A DNA stretch of 64,000 bases from Cristatella mucedo (taxonomy: Eukaryota; Bryozoa; Phylactolaemata; Cristatellidae): positions 1,240,001 to 1,304,000 of the forward strand of contig WPIO01000102.1 of NCBI GenBank assembly GCA_009760855.2, given 5' to 3'. Below, piece after piece: positions 1 through 9,307 of this stretch (its first letter is position 1; the number at the start of each line of letters is the position of its first letter). The notes under the pieces were generated by a model. That model was not told the origin of the DNA, made no database searches, and saw only the letters and a program-made list of their open reading frames with translations. Made by a program: the position numbers and the translations under genes.

Positions 1-204
1 ATTCCAGAAAGCATTGTTTTTGGTGCCGTTCTTACAATCTGAGCTATTGGTATTCTCATAATTAACAACCTTATTTATATTAACTAAATCGATAATTTGG
101 ATGTGCATTAATAAAAAGCAACACTTTACTTTATATATAAATCTTATATCTATGGTGAAATAATTAGAGTGTAGATTGTAATTGATGTTCTTTGCCGATA
201 AGTC

Positions 205-232
205 TTGACAATTAATAGATAGGTGATTTGAT
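205..232 (+). promoter_or_regulatory. Probable promoter of tRNA-Leu
   Basis: A perfect TTGACA -35 box lies at 205-210. A weak -10 (TTTGAT, 227-232) follows after 16 bp, and the tRNA starts 16 bp further on. The -35 is clear; the -10 is inferred from spacing. Confidence 0.45.
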
Positions 233-248
233 GGCGGGCTGTGTGCCT

Positions 249-335
249 GCCCGCGTGACGAAATAGGTAGACGTAACGGACTTAAAATCCGTTGGGAGCA
301 ATCCCGTGGCGGTTCAAGTCCGCCCGCGGGCACCA
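249..335 (+). tRNA. tRNA-Leu (anticodon UAA)
   Basis: The acceptor arms GCCCGCG (249-255) and CGCGGGC (325-331) pair perfectly and are followed by an encoded ACCA end. The anticodon stem ACGGA/TCCGT holds the loop CTTAAAA, which gives anticodon UAA. The long variable arm (GGGAGCAATCCC) and the T arm (GGCGG/CCGCC around TTCAAGT) fit a class II tRNA for leucine. A TTGACA box lies upstream and a small hairpin with a T-run downstream, so it looks like a single-gene transcript. Confidence 0.97.
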
Positions 336-341
336 AACACG

Positions 342-364
342 ATCAACTCCGTTGGTTATTTTTT
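342..364 (+). terminator. Possible terminator after tRNA-Leu
   Basis: A six-pair stem ATCAAC/GTTGGT (342-347 with 351-356, one T.G pair) with a TCC loop is followed by TATTTTTT. It is short and AT-rich, but it sits seven bases after the tRNA CCA end, where a Rho-independent stop would be expected. Confidence 0.45.
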
Positions 365-819
365 GGCCAATTATTACATAGCTTTCATTTTGATCTGTTA
401 TTTTAGTATAGCTTTTTATTGAAATGCTGCTTTATTGATGTGGTGTAAATCTGCCGTAATCCTTTTTTACGAATACTTAATATATTATCTGTTTTCTTTA
501 TTTATTTGATGCTTTAGTTCTTCTTTGCTCGCTAAAATAGTCTCTTGATTTCATTAAAGCTGTATTTTATTGAATGCATCTTTCACTACATTTGCCTATT
601 TGCCATTTGGTGCTAGTTGTTATGTTATTTGTTAATTGAGTAATTTATCTATGACAAGTAGGCATTAATTAATAATTTGATCTGTAATTATTATTTGGTT
701 CGAGGTGGTATTTTATGATAAAAATATCGCTTATGGCCATCAAACATCAAAAAAAACTTTACTAATAAAAATAACCAAACAGATGAAGCCTAGATTGCGC
801 TGTTAAATCATAAAAAATC
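365..819. other. Intergenic, no gene seen
   Basis: About 450 bp of AT-rich sequence with no supportable ORF, RNA or clear repeat. The sucA start is preceded by AATCATAAAAAATC and has no Shine-Dalgarno sequence. Confidence 0.6.
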
Positions 820-3684
820 ATGAACATAAATAGTATAATTACCCCTGAAAACATTGTTTTTATTGCCGATATTTATCGTAAATATTTATTAAACAGTGCT
901 AGTATAGATTGCGAATGGACTGCATTTTTTGAGCAGGCAAAAAACAATGGTGAAGATCTGCAAAACTTACTTTTAGATATTGATGGTCCAAGTTGGCAAA
1001 AAAGAGGACTTACTTTGCAGCAAGAAATAACAACTAAAGAAGCCGTCAAGCCGCATCAGGCACCAGCTGGCATTGCAACTGAAGTGGTCAATTTAAAGAT
1101 AAAAAGCTTAATATCTGCCTATATTAAAGATAGCCATTTGTGCGCAAAAATCAATCCTTTAGGTGGTGATACAGTTTTACCAGTTTCTTTATTGCTGCAA
1201 AGCCATGGTTTAAGTGATGACGATTTTGGTGTAAAAATTAATAACGCACAAGTTGGTTCCGTGATTTCACATTACAATCAGATATTTTGCGGCACTGTGG
1301 GAGTTGAGTGTGATTATTTAGATCCAGAAGAAAGGGGGTGGTTATTGCAAAAATATCAAGAACAAATAGTGAAACAGCTGTCAAATGAAGAAAAGCAATC
1401 CATATTAGAAAATTTGACCAAGGCTACAATTTTTGAGCAATATCTTAATACCAAATTTACTGGAGCAAAACGTTTTTCCATAGAGGGTGGAGAGGGCTAT
1501 GTGGTTTTGCTAGAATCTTCCATTGTAAATTTAGCAAAATTTGGTGTTGGAGAGATTATGATTGGTATGGCTCATAGGGGTAGGCTTAATAGTCTTGTTA
1601 ATAGCTGTAATAAGCCAGTTGTGCAAGTTTTTAGAGAATTTTCTGGTCAAGATTTTATCCCAACTGGAACTGATTATTCTGGTGACGTGAAATATCACGC
1701 AGGATATAGAACCAAAAGAAAATTCCAAGATGTGCAATTTTCGGTTGAGATTATGGCGAACCCATCCCATCTGGAGGCGATAAATTCTGTTGCACTTGGT
1801 AGAGTGAGGGCAAGGCAAGATGCCGAAGGAAATCAGGATGCGTCTGTGGCTATTTTAGTACATGGAGATGCCGCAATGGCTGGTCAGGGTAGTGTGGCAG
1901 AAGTTTTTAGCATGTCGCAATTAGATTCGTGTAAAACGGGAGGGACAATTCATATAGCAATTAATAATCAGATTGGATTTACGGCAAATCCAAATGAAAG
2001 TCGCAGTAGTAGATATTGTACCGATATTGCAAAATCTATTAATGCTCCAATTTTTCATGTTAATGGGGAAGATGCGGAGTCTTGCTATAAGCTTGGCAAG
2101 GTAGTTGCTGAATATCGTCAAAAATTCAGGAAAGATATAGTTGTAGATGTTGTATGTTATCGTAAATATGGACATAACGAGGGCGATGAGCCAAATTACA
2201 CTCAACCGCAAATGTACAGCAAAATTGCAGCTAAAACCAACACTATGGATCTATATATAGAGCAATTATTAGAGGAAAAATCTTTTACGAAAGAAGAAAT
2301 ATTGTCAGTTAAAAATTCCTATAAATTGCATTTAGATGAAGAGTTTGAGAAAATATCAACCACAGAGACACACAAACCGCATTGGCTAAAGGGCAGATGG
2401 CAAGAAATATCTGCCAATATAAAGCTATTAAACGATGTTTCAACAAAAATTTCGGAGCAGCAATTTGAAAAAATAATGCACTGTATTTCAACCTCACCGA
2501 AAGAAATCACACCTCATCCAAAGGTGGTAAAATTGCTAGAATCAAGATCTTCATCTGTTGCCGCAAATCAAGGTTTGGACTGGTCATGTGGCGAGCTATT
2601 GGCCTATGGGTCTTTAATGATGGAGGGCTCGGATGTTAGGTTGTGCGGTCAAGACTCAATGAGGGGTACTTTTTCTCATAGGCATGCAATTCTAACGGAC
2701 GTAAAAACTCAGGTACAATATAATCTTTTATCTGGCTTGGGGGTGCAAAAAAAATTGATGGTTTACAATAGCTTTCTCTCGGAATTTGCGGCTCTTGGTT
2801 TTGAGTACGGCTACAGTCTTTTTGGTCCAAAAAATTTGACGATTTGGGAGGCTCAATTTGGTGATTTTGCCAATGGTGGTAATGTTATTTTAGATCAATT
2901 TATTTCTTCTGCGGAAAGCAAATGGCTACAGCTTAGTGGCATGATTATTTTGCTTCCCCATGGTTTTGAGGGGCAGGGTCCGGAACACAGCTCTGCAAGG
3001 TTAGAGAGATATCTTCAGGCTTGTGCGGAAGACAATTTAATTGTTGCAAATTGCACAACTCCTGCAAACATTTTTCATATAATTAGAAGGCAAATTTTAA
3101 GCAAAACAAGAAAGCCGCTGATTATAATGACACCAAAATCTCTATTGAGACACAAGATGGCCACATCTATAAAAAAAGATTTTACTGAAGGATGTTTTCA
3201 GGCAGTTATTAATACTTTGGATTCTGATGATGCAAAAATAGATCACATAATTATTACTAGTGGTAAAATTTATTATGATATTCTTGCAAAAAAACAAACA
3301 ACAGAACAGGAAAATATAGCAATCATTCGTTTAGAGCAATACTATCCCTTCCCGCAAGATTTAATTATTCAAGCATTAAATGGATGCCCAAATGCTACAA
3401 AAATAAGCTGGGTTCAGGAGGAGCCGCAAAATATGGGAGCCTGGCACTTTGTAAAGGATTATTTAGTTGAAGCTATTCTTTCTTCTAATCTTGATCTGGA
3501 GAAAGTTAAAAAAACCAACCAAAGCCTGCCCATTACTTCAAATAACGATTTAATAGTAGAAACAAGATCTTCGGATGCTTTGCTGCGATGTGTTGCAAGA
3601 AGAAAGGCCGCCTCGCCTGCCACCGGATGTCCAAAAAGACATAAAATAGAGGAAATTGAGTTATTAAAACAATCATTAAGATAA
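820..3684 (+). CDS. sucA: 2-oxoglutarate dehydrogenase E1 component
   Basis: This is the thiamine-diphosphate-dependent decarboxylase of the 2-oxoglutarate dehydrogenase complex in the TCA cycle. It transfers the succinyl group to the lipoyl domain of SucB (E2). The 954-residue length fits the family. Visible signatures include an N-terminal E2-contact segment (IADIYRKYLLN), the thiamine core GMAHRGRLN, the HGDAAMAGQG and NNQIGFTANP motifs, the HNEGDEP motif, the transketolase-type GQDSMRGTFSHRHA region, and the C-terminal SPATG plus KRH end. No lipoyl or SucB gene follows; a small membrane protein gene starts 6 bp downstream, so sucB must lie elsewhere. The ATG at 820 gives the expected N-terminus. 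Nothing suggests inactivation. Confidence 0.98.
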   Translation: MNINSIITPENIVFIADIYRKYLLNSASIDCEWTAFFEQAKNNGEDLQNLLLDIDGPSWQKRGLTLQQEITTKEAVKPHQAPAGIATEVVNLKIKSLISAYIKDSHLCAKINPLGGDTVLPVSLLLQSHGLSDDDFGVKINNAQVGSVISHYNQIFCGTVGVECDYLDPEERGWLLQKYQEQIVKQLSNEEKQSILENLTKATIFEQYLNTKFTGAKRFSIEGGEGYVVLLESSIVNLAKFGVGEIMIGMAHRGRLNSLVNSCNKPVVQVFREFSGQDFIPTGTDYSGDVKYHAGYRTKRKFQDVQFSVEIMANPSHLEAINSVALGRVRARQDAEGNQDASVAILVHGDAAMAGQGSVAEVFSMSQLDSCKTGGTIHIAINNQIGFTANPNESRSSRYCTDIAKSINAPIFHVNGEDAESCYKLGKVVAEYRQKFRKDIVVDVVCYRKYGHNEGDEPNYTQPQMYSKIAAKTNTMDLYIEQLLEEKSFTKEEILSVKNSYKLHLDEEFEKISTTETHKPHWLKGRWQEISANIKLLNDVSTKISEQQFEKIMHCISTSPKEITPHPKVVKLLESRSSSVAANQGLDWSCGELLAYGSLMMEGSDVRLCGQDSMRGTFSHRHAILTDVKTQVQYNLLSGLGVQKKLMVYNSFLSEFAALGFEYGYSLFGPKNLTIWEAQFGDFANGGNVILDQFISSAESKWLQLSGMIILLPHGFEGQGPEHSSARLERYLQACAEDNLIVANCTTPANIFHIIRRQILSKTRKPLIIMTPKSLLRHKMATSIKKDFTEGCFQAVINTLDSDDAKIDHIIITSGKIYYDILAKKQTTEQENIAIIRLEQYYPFPQDLIIQALNGCPNATKISWVQEEPQNMGAWHFVKDYLVEAILSSNLDLEKVKKTNQSLPITSNNDLIVETRSSDALLRCVARRKAASPATGCPKRHKIEEIELLKQSLR

Positions 3685-3690
3685 TATTGT

Positions 3691-4137
3691 ATGGGTCGTT
3701 CGCGCCAAAATGCAGCAGCTGATACTGCGGTAGATGACGTTGTAGCTGTGGCTAAATTAAAAAATATAAATCAAAAATCAGATATGGCCGAGGCTGACAA
3801 TTTAGAGGTTGGTAAAGATTTTGGAGGTTTAACTTGTGAGATGGTAGAAAGCAAAAATTTCCCATCGGAAGATTTGCTGAATGCACAAGAGGAGTTGAAA
3901 ATTGCAAAGCTCCATACTGAGGCAGTTCAATATTGGTTGGTTAGCATAAATCAGGCTATTAGTATTGTTATTAGGGCTTTTGTTTCCTTGTTAATTTTGG
4001 CAGGATTTACAATTAAATTTACAGAATTTACTGAGATTATTTTAAATATTCTCAAATCTGATGATGTTATTTCAAAAAGCATCTATGCCGCACTTGGTTT
4101 GGGTGTTTTTGGAATCAGAGCTATGAAAAAAAAGTAA
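3691..4137 (+). CDS. Small membrane protein of unknown function
   Basis: I do not recognise this 148-residue protein. The first half is polar and acidic (about residues 1-80) and ends in a short stretch likely to be helical. Two hydrophobic segments follow, at about residues 83-110 (WLVSINQAISIVIRAF...) and 127-144, and the protein ends in KKK. This predicts a cytoplasmic N-terminal half anchored by a helical hairpin. It begins 6 bp after sucA and is probably cotranscribed with it, but no link to the dehydrogenase complex can be read from the sequence. The ATG at 3691 is the first in frame and has no Shine-Dalgarno. Confidence 0.7.
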   Translation: MGRSRQNAAADTAVDDVVAVAKLKNINQKSDMAEADNLEVGKDFGGLTCEMVESKNFPSEDLLNAQEELKIAKLHTEAVQYWLVSINQAISIVIRAFVSLLILAGFTIKFTEFTEIILNILKSDDVISKSIYAALGLGVFGIRAMKKK

Positions 4138-4589
4138 ATTAGCTTTCTTTGATGTTTAAATTATGTTGAAGCCATGAAAATTGATGAATATTGAGGTTTT
4201 TTTACCACTTTTAGTTGTGACATATTTCTGAATTTTTGCCTTGAACTTTACCTTGTTAAGCTGATGGATTTTATTATGTAGATATTATCCGAATTTGATA
4301 AATATTTTTTGTGTTATGGTTTTGTTTTTTGGATCGAGGAAACGCTGATTTTTTTTGACAGTAAATTATTAACCAAGATCAGACTAAAGATTATTCTGCA
4401 TTGTGGTGAGATTATTGTATTTTTTACGATTATTTATTAAGGATAATTATTTTTTTGATTCTAAGATTATTGTCAGATCCTTATTTAAGCTTATCGCTAT
4501 TTTTTAGATGAAATATTGGAGAAGAAATTGGCATGATGTGATTTATTTTGGTGTGGCTTGAGGTGCTTAAAATTCTTTTTTGTTGGTTT
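4138..4589. other. Intergenic, no gene seen
   Basis: This is AT-rich sequence between a plus-strand gene and the end of a minus-strand gene. No stable hairpin with a T-run, RNA gene or repeat was found. A plus-strand open frame at 4558-4761 overlaps the minus-strand gene and is taken to be a shadow. Confidence 0.55.
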
Positions 4590-5507
4590 TTATGTGATTT
4601 GTTTGTTGGGAAGTTTTGGTTCCCTTTTCAATGTTTGTTTTGAGGTGGCGTTTTTATCTGGAGTTGTAATGATTGCCCATGAGCCATTAATTGTAATGAA
4701 TGGTTTTTCTTTTGTTAAGTCAGTTGCTCTAAGAAGCTTTAGGTCGTCTATTTTGAGATAATTTACTCCAGAAGATTCTTCTTCTGTTAATAGTGTCAGA
4801 TTTTCAATCGGAACGCATCCAGCATCATGTTTTGCATCGGACCACAGAGCTATTGTAGCATTTTGATTTTGTTTATTTTGTAGATCCTGCGGAACTATGT
4901 CTTTATATTTGGCTGTAATTATTAGAATCAAGCCTGGATAGTTTGCTAGAATTAGTTGGTATTTCTGGAATGGAAATTTGATTTTTTTAACAAATGTTTT
5001 ATCTATAAAATGAAACTTTAGCAATTTGCATATTGTATCTTTATCTTCAAAAACTTCGTCATATTGTAGTAAAAAATTATCTGGTTTTTTTAGTATCTTT
5101 CTAACCGCCCCAAGCTGTACTTCAATAATTGAATCATTATCTAGTTCGTATATACCATCTTTTGCGATTTTATAATCGTATTGGCTGAAAAAAATTTCAT
5201 CAGAAAAGGTAGTGGCATTTTCCAAAACTGTATAGCTTTTTTGTTTTTGCAGTAATATTGATGGTTTTTGCAAGTCGGAGACGGATCTAATTAAGGCATT
5301 GTTTCCAGATATCATCATGTATTCTCCTTTGGAGCCAATTATTTTTGCACCAAATGTAACTATATTTGCTATTGCTGGTGAGAAATATACATTTAATAAA
5401 ATAAAAACAGCACCAAAAAATGCGACCAAGATGGTGTTATGTGTTTTATTTTGCAGAATTTTCAATGTCTGATTTTTTCGTTTTAAGCTCTTCCGATATT
5501 TGTGCAT
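4590..5507 (-). CDS. Hypothetical single-pass membrane protein
   Basis: This 305-residue protein is not recognised. The N-terminus is strongly basic (MHKYRKSLKRKNQTLK) and is followed by one hydrophobic segment at about residues 27-46. The remainder is a soluble mixed alpha/beta stretch, so the topology would be N-in with a periplasmic domain. The proposed start lies inside the 3' end of the DsbA-like gene on the same strand (62 bp overlap), which suggests translational coupling; a later start would remove the basic segment and anchor. Linkage to a DsbA-like protein suggests, but does not show, a role at the cell envelope. Confidence 0.65.
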   Translation of the reverse strand: MHKYRKSLKRKNQTLKILQNKTHNTILVAFFGAVFILLNVYFSPAIANIVTFGAKIIGSKGEYMMISGNNALIRSVSDLQKPSILLQKQKSYTVLENATTFSDEIFFSQYDYKIAKDGIYELDNDSIIEVQLGAVRKILKKPDNFLLQYDEVFEDKDTICKLLKFHFIDKTFVKKIKFPFQKYQLILANYPGLILIITAKYKDIVPQDLQNKQNQNATIALWSDAKHDAGCVPIENLTLLTEEESSGVNYLKIDDLKLLRATDLTKEKPFITINGSWAIITTPDKNATSKQTLKREPKLPNKQIT

Positions 5508-6276
5508 AAGATACGTATCCAGTTAGTAGCTTGCCATTAATAATTAGAACCGGCGTGCCCCCAACTTTAAGGTCGTTGGCTATGCTGTAGGTAGATTTAA
5601 TGTAGGATTCGTATTTTGGTGATGTTATTGCCTCTTGGAGTTCTTTTTTGTTAATTCCTAAGCTCGATGCTGTTGTTAAGATGGTATTCTCATCTATGTT
5701 TTTGTTGGAAATTAATTTGAAGTGAAACTCCTTTAATTTGGTCGGATGTTTGTCTGCAACCATTAAAGATGCCTTTGCTGCATAAAGAGATATAGGGCTT
5801 AGAATTGGAAAGTCCAAAAGAACTAATTTTACGTCATCGTTTCTTTCTAAAAGGGTTCTAAGTTCTTCGGAAATTGCCTTACAGTAGGAACAAGAATAAT
5901 CGTATAGCTCAATTACTAGATTCTTGGATTTTCTATTTCCTATATATGATATTGGATCGGAATCTAACATTTTTTGATGTAATTCCATTGCTTTCTTTTT
6001 GCCTTCTTGCTCTGCTTCTGATTTTTGCTGCTCTTCCTTTTTTCTTAGTGAGGCAATTATGTCGTCTGGATTATTGATAATATAAGATCTGTAAGATTTT
6101 TCTGCTATTTTTGTCTTACTCATTAAGGTAAAAACGCCAGCAGATACGCCAGCAGATATGGCAGCAATGGTTAAATTTAATAGTAATAGGTTTTTTGAAC
6201 CTCCTATCCAAAATTTGTGGGGAGTTTTAGATTCAACACCAATATAGGTTTTAATTTTCGATAAAAGATTTGACAT
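5446..6276 (-). CDS. DsbA-family thiol-disulfide oxidoreductase, membrane anchored
   Basis: Thioredoxin-fold protein that would form or shuffle disulfide bonds in the periplasm. An N-terminal hydrophobic anchor (LLLLNLTIAAISAGVSAGVF) is followed by a charged, probably helical linker (KKEEQQKSEAEQEGKKK), then the DsbA domain. The active site is CSYC in the context YDYSCSYCKA, and the cis-proline loop is VGGTPVLIING. The open frame extends upstream to 6417, but that part would overlap the divergent comF gene. The ATG at 6274-6276 gives a protein of 276 residues with a normal short cytoplasmic N-terminus, so I chose it. The closest known type is the Com1/DsbA-like group of intracellular bacteria. 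It is followed by an overlapping membrane protein gene. Confidence 0.9.
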   Translation of the reverse strand: MSNLLSKIKTYIGVESKTPHKFWIGGSKNLLLLNLTIAAISAGVSAGVFTLMSKTKIAEKSYRSYIINNPDDIIASLRKKEEQQKSEAEQEGKKKAMELHQKMLDSDPISYIGNRKSKNLVIELYDYSCSYCKAISEELRTLLERNDDVKLVLLDFPILSPISLYAAKASLMVADKHPTKLKEFHFKLISNKNIDENTILTTASSLGINKKELQEAITSPKYESYIKSTYSIANDLKVGGTPVLIINGKLLTGYVSYAQISEELKTKKSDIENSAK

Positions 6277-6337
6277 TTTATTTAATAGAAAAATTAAGGA
6301 CAAACAGGAATAATTCCAAAACGTACTAAGAACACTT

Positions 6338-7117
6338 ATGAAAAACATCATTTTAAAAGCAAGAAATAAAACAATTTTTTTACTCAACAATTTCCTTTCT
6401 TTGATATTGCCTCCCACGTGTTATGCTTGTGGCAAGTTGGTTGTAAGCAATAAATCCTTATGTGGAGAGTGTTGGAAAGATGTGCATTTTATTTCTGGTT
6501 GCTGTTGTAAAAAATGCGGATATCCCATGCGTTTAGAAGACGATGATGAGGTTATTTGTTGCCTAGAATGTTCTATTTCCGATCCACTTTTTGATAGAGT
6601 AATTTCTTGCTGTGAATATAGTGGAACGGCGAGATCTCTTGTGACTATGCTTAAATATAGCGACCAAACTCATTTGGCAAAATATATGGCACAAGTTGTA
6701 TTTAGTGCGATAGGTTCTGTTTTTGGAGAGATTGACATAATTTGTCCAGCGCCGATGCATAGAGATTCTTTGTTGCTTAAAACCTATAATCATTCCGCCT
6801 TAATTGCGAAAGAATTATCAAGATTATTTCAGAAAAATCGAGCAATTATTTTTGTGCCAGATTTGTTAGTTAAAAAAAGAAAAACTAGAAAACAGGCCGG
6901 AGTAACTCAAAGAAATTTGCGGCTTGCCAATGTAAAAAATAGCATAGCATTAAAAAAAGAATATTTAAGCTTGATTTTTGATAAGAAAATTTTAATCGTA
7001 GATGACGTTTTTACAACCGGAGCAACAATGATAGAATGCTCCAGAGCAATTAAAGACTCTGCTAGTGTGAGTGGTGTTTATGGGGTTACTTTTGCCCGAA
7101 CTTTACTGATGAATTAG
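6338..7117 (+). CDS. comF: ComF family phosphoribosyltransferase-like protein
   Basis: ComF proteins are needed for uptake of transforming DNA in competent bacteria. They combine an N-terminal zinc ribbon with a type I phosphoribosyltransferase fold. The 259 residues show paired Cys motifs (CYACGK, CGECW, CCKKCG, CCLEC) within about residues 28-73, a YSGTARSLVTMLKY stretch typical of the family, and a PRPP-binding loop ILIVDDVFTTGATM near residues 217-230. It is divergent from the DsbA-like gene with a 61-bp gap. A prepilin peptidase and a secretin are encoded about 9 kb downstream, which fits a pilus-type uptake route, but no ComEC or ComEA is visible here. Confidence 0.93.
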   Translation: MKNIILKARNKTIFLLNNFLSLILPPTCYACGKLVVSNKSLCGECWKDVHFISGCCCKKCGYPMRLEDDDEVICCLECSISDPLFDRVISCCEYSGTARSLVTMLKYSDQTHLAKYMAQVVFSAIGSVFGEIDIICPAPMHRDSLLLKTYNHSALIAKELSRLFQKNRAIIFVPDLLVKKRKTRKQAGVTQRNLRLANVKNSIALKKEYLSLIFDKKILIVDDVFTTGATMIECSRAIKDSASVSGVYGVTFARTLLMN

Positions 7118-7237
7118 AGTTGATTTGGATTTTATTGTTTTGTTGTGTCCATTTAGATTAATTTAAGATGTTTCTTGCAAATAATCAATGCTGTTATTTT
7201 TGGTTGTGATTGTTTTTATGGCTAATTATTTTTATCA

Positions 7238-8014
7238 ATGCGACACATAATTTTATTGTTAGCTGCAATTGGTAGAAGCTCTGTAGTTTCTCTTGCTTCA
7301 TTGGGTAGATTTGTGCTGTTTTGCATTACGATATTTTCTTCATTGCGCGGTGCTTTTTATGGTAAAATTTTTCTTCAGCAACTTTACGACTTGGTGGTAA
7401 GATCTTTACAGATAGTTGCCTTGACTGGTGTTTTTACTGGTGCTGTTTTAGCTTTTCAAACTAATCATGAGTTGCAAAGATTTGGTGCCACAGAAGCAAT
7501 TCCTTCTTTGTTGTTGCTTTCTGTAGTTAGAGAACTTGGTCCAGTGTTGTGTGGCCTGATAATGGCTGGTAGGGGTGGATCTATGCTGGCGGCAGAAATA
7601 TCTAGTATGAAAATTAGCGATCAGTTGGTTGCAATGGATTTTCTTTCCGTTAGTAAGATTAATTTTGTTATTATACCTCGTTTTCTGGCGGCAATTATTA
7701 GTTTGCCAATTTTAACATTTGTTACTTGTGTTTGGGGATTTTTTGGTGGTTTTTTGGTGTGCGTTGGATCTTTTAATTTTAGTGCTGTTTGGTACTTTCA
7801 AGTTGCACTAGATGTTTTGCAAAATGCAGATATAATAATGTGTTTTATTAAGTCAATTTTTTATGGTGCAATAATTGGTTTGGTGGGCTGTTATAGTGGC
7901 TATTATGCAAAACTTTCTGCAAGAGGGGTGGGTGATGCCAGTACTTCTGCGGTCGTTTCTGCCTCTGTTGCCATTTTATTTGTGGACTATCTTTTAACCA
8001 TGATTTTATCTTAG
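7238..8014 (+). CDS. mlaE: MlaE family lipid ABC transporter permease
   Basis: Inner-membrane permease of the Mla (maintenance of lipid asymmetry) system, which moves phospholipids between outer and inner membrane. The protein has 258 residues with several hydrophobic helices and the family signature around ALTGVFTGAVLAFQTNHEL, SVVRELGPVLCGLIMAGRGGS and AAEISSMKISDQLVAMDFL. No ATPase (MlaF) or MCE subunit (MlaD) is adjacent, so the transporter genes are split. The small coiled-coil gene 3 bp downstream is probably cotranscribed. Confidence 0.95.
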   Translation: MRHIILLLAAIGRSSVVSLASLGRFVLFCITIFSSLRGAFYGKIFLQQLYDLVVRSLQIVALTGVFTGAVLAFQTNHELQRFGATEAIPSLLLLSVVRELGPVLCGLIMAGRGGSMLAAEISSMKISDQLVAMDFLSVSKINFVIIPRFLAAIISLPILTFVTCVWGFFGGFLVCVGSFNFSAVWYFQVALDVLQNADIIMCFIKSIFYGAIIGLVGCYSGYYAKLSARGVGDASTSAVVSASVAILFVDYLLTMILS

Positions 8015-8017
8015 ATT

Positions 8018-8242
8018 ATGTCAGATATTTCATCTATATTGGCCGATATCAACAATGAATTAGATTTGTTGACTAAAAACATACAATTAGCACAAAAATC
8101 CCAAAAAGATTTGGCTATCAAAATGCAGTCAGAAATTACAAAGATCAGCTCAACCTTAAATGAAGTTCTTGCTCGAGCTGGAAAAATGTCTTCACTGGAA
8201 AAAAATATCACTCAGGTAGAGAAAAAAAAATCCAGAAAGTAG
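8018..8242 (+). CDS. Small coiled-coil protein
   Basis: The protein has 74 residues, is rich in Leu, Ile, Lys, Gln and Ser with no membrane segment, and ends in a lysine-rich tail (EKKKSRK). The Leu/Ile spacing through most of its length suggests one long amphipathic helix. It starts 3 bp after the mlaE stop, so it is almost certainly in the same transcript. I recognise no family; a small accessory role beside MlaE is inference from position only. Its last codons are part of a 33-bp sequence repeated 113 bp downstream. Confidence 0.6.
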   Translation: MSDISSILADINNELDLLTKNIQLAQKSQKDLAIKMQSEITKISSTLNEVLARAGKMSSLEKNITQVEKKKSRK

Positions 8243-8378
8243 GGCAGTTGGTATTTATATTGATGAATTCTATATTATTTCTGTTTGTGATTTTTAATCG
8301 CTTGATTCAGAACAGCGCATTAAATTAAAAATATCAATCTAAATTCAGAAAGTAGGGCAGTTGGCGGCTATATTGATG
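8233..8378. repeat. Direct repeat of the 3' end of the coiled-coil gene
   Basis: The 19 bp CAGAAAGTAGGGCAGTTGG at 8233-8251 recurs exactly at 8346-8364. After four differing bases, TATATTGATG matches again at 8256-8265 and 8369-8378. The first copy covers the stop codon of the gene ending at 8242. The pair looks like a partial duplication separated by 80 bp. Confidence 0.8.
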
Positions 8379-8959
8379 TCTACATGATTTTTCATATGGA
8401 TGTTAGATTTTTTAATTTGTGAGTAAGCGTTCGTGGTTTTTCTAAATATAAATCGCAAATCTAAAGAACCCCTTAAGTATTATTATAATAACATCATAAT
8501 CATTATTGCACAACCATATCATTACAGTCAAAATCAATAAATGCAATTATCGTTTTTGCCGGTCAGAAATGACTTAGTGATATTGGCAAAGTTATTGCAA
8601 TTTTTCTGATAATCTTGCTTTTTATGTTGTTTAACTTTTTTATTTCAGCAAAAACATAGCTTGCTAAACCGTATTGATATTGCATTTATATTGGTTCTTA
8701 ATGCTGTTTCATTACGATTGCCAACATCATTTGGTCCATGACTTTCAAGCGTTGCCGCTGTCGCCAATTTCCATTGCACCTAAAAACCTGACTTTTGCAT
8801 GAACAACAAATCTCTCGCAATTATCGCATTAAGCGCGTTTGTAATAACAATAAAATTATATAGATTGCTATGAAATGAGATATTGAGCCGATAAAACAAA
8901 TAATGCTTAGCCTTGAGGATGGTACTTGATATAATGACTATGTCGATGGCAAGCGTTCC
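8379..8959. other. Gene-poor stretch, possible decayed sequence
   Basis: No supportable ORF or RNA lies between the repeat and 8960. Short open frames exist on both strands without family resemblance. In the frame of the downstream ORF, an open stretch (8882-8926) is closed by a TGA at 8927-8929, so part of this region may be the decayed 5' end of that gene. Confidence 0.4.
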
Positions 8960-9307
8960 TTGTGGATACTGCACAATGCTAAAATCAAAGACTTATCTTA
9001 TTATCGTAAAGTAAATCAATTAGATGAATCTGAGATTATGTGGCGTCATATTGAGATGTGCATAGAAAGAAACATGATTGAAGGTATCAGTACAACAAAG
9101 ACCCTTGGTGATGACCGCTATTCTCAGAGTCACGATGAAAAAATAACGCCTTTGGGTTATGAGTTTTTAAGCTATATTAAAGAAAACGAAGTTTTGGAAA
9201 AGTTGAAATCTTTTAATTTTAAAGATTTAAGTCTAGATCAAGTTTTTGAGTTTGGTAAAAAAGTGTCATCAAATTTTATTGCAAAGAAGTTGGGCATTGA
9301 AGATTGA
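8960..9307 (+). CDS. Hypothetical protein resembling DUF2513, possibly 5' truncated
   Basis: The 115 residues contain a pattern seen in DUF2513-like proteins: a helix ending in IMWRHIEMCIERNMIEGI, then an ITPLGYEFLSYIKENEVLEKL segment, where a short winged-helix-like domain would end. The only start available after the in-frame TGA at 8927-8929 is a TTG at 8960 or an unusual codon. There is no upstream promoter-like spacing or Shine-Dalgarno. It may be an intact small gene or the 3' remainder of a longer one. Confidence 0.45.
   Translation: MWILHNAKIKDLSYYRKVNQLDESEIMWRHIEMCIERNMIEGISTTKTLGDDRYSQSHDEKITPLGYEFLSYIKENEVLEKLKSFNFKDLSLDQVFEFGKKVSSNFIAKKLGIED

Noticed and set aside
1-42. C-terminal end of a protein gene at the left window edge (IPESIVFGAVLTI)
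   Set aside because: Only 13 codons are visible before TGA; no family can be recognised and chance is likely.
5446-6417. The full 323-codon frame of the DsbA-like gene
   Set aside because: The first 47 codons overlap the divergent comF gene and add a second hydrophobic segment; the ATG at 6274-6276 gives a normal anchored protein.
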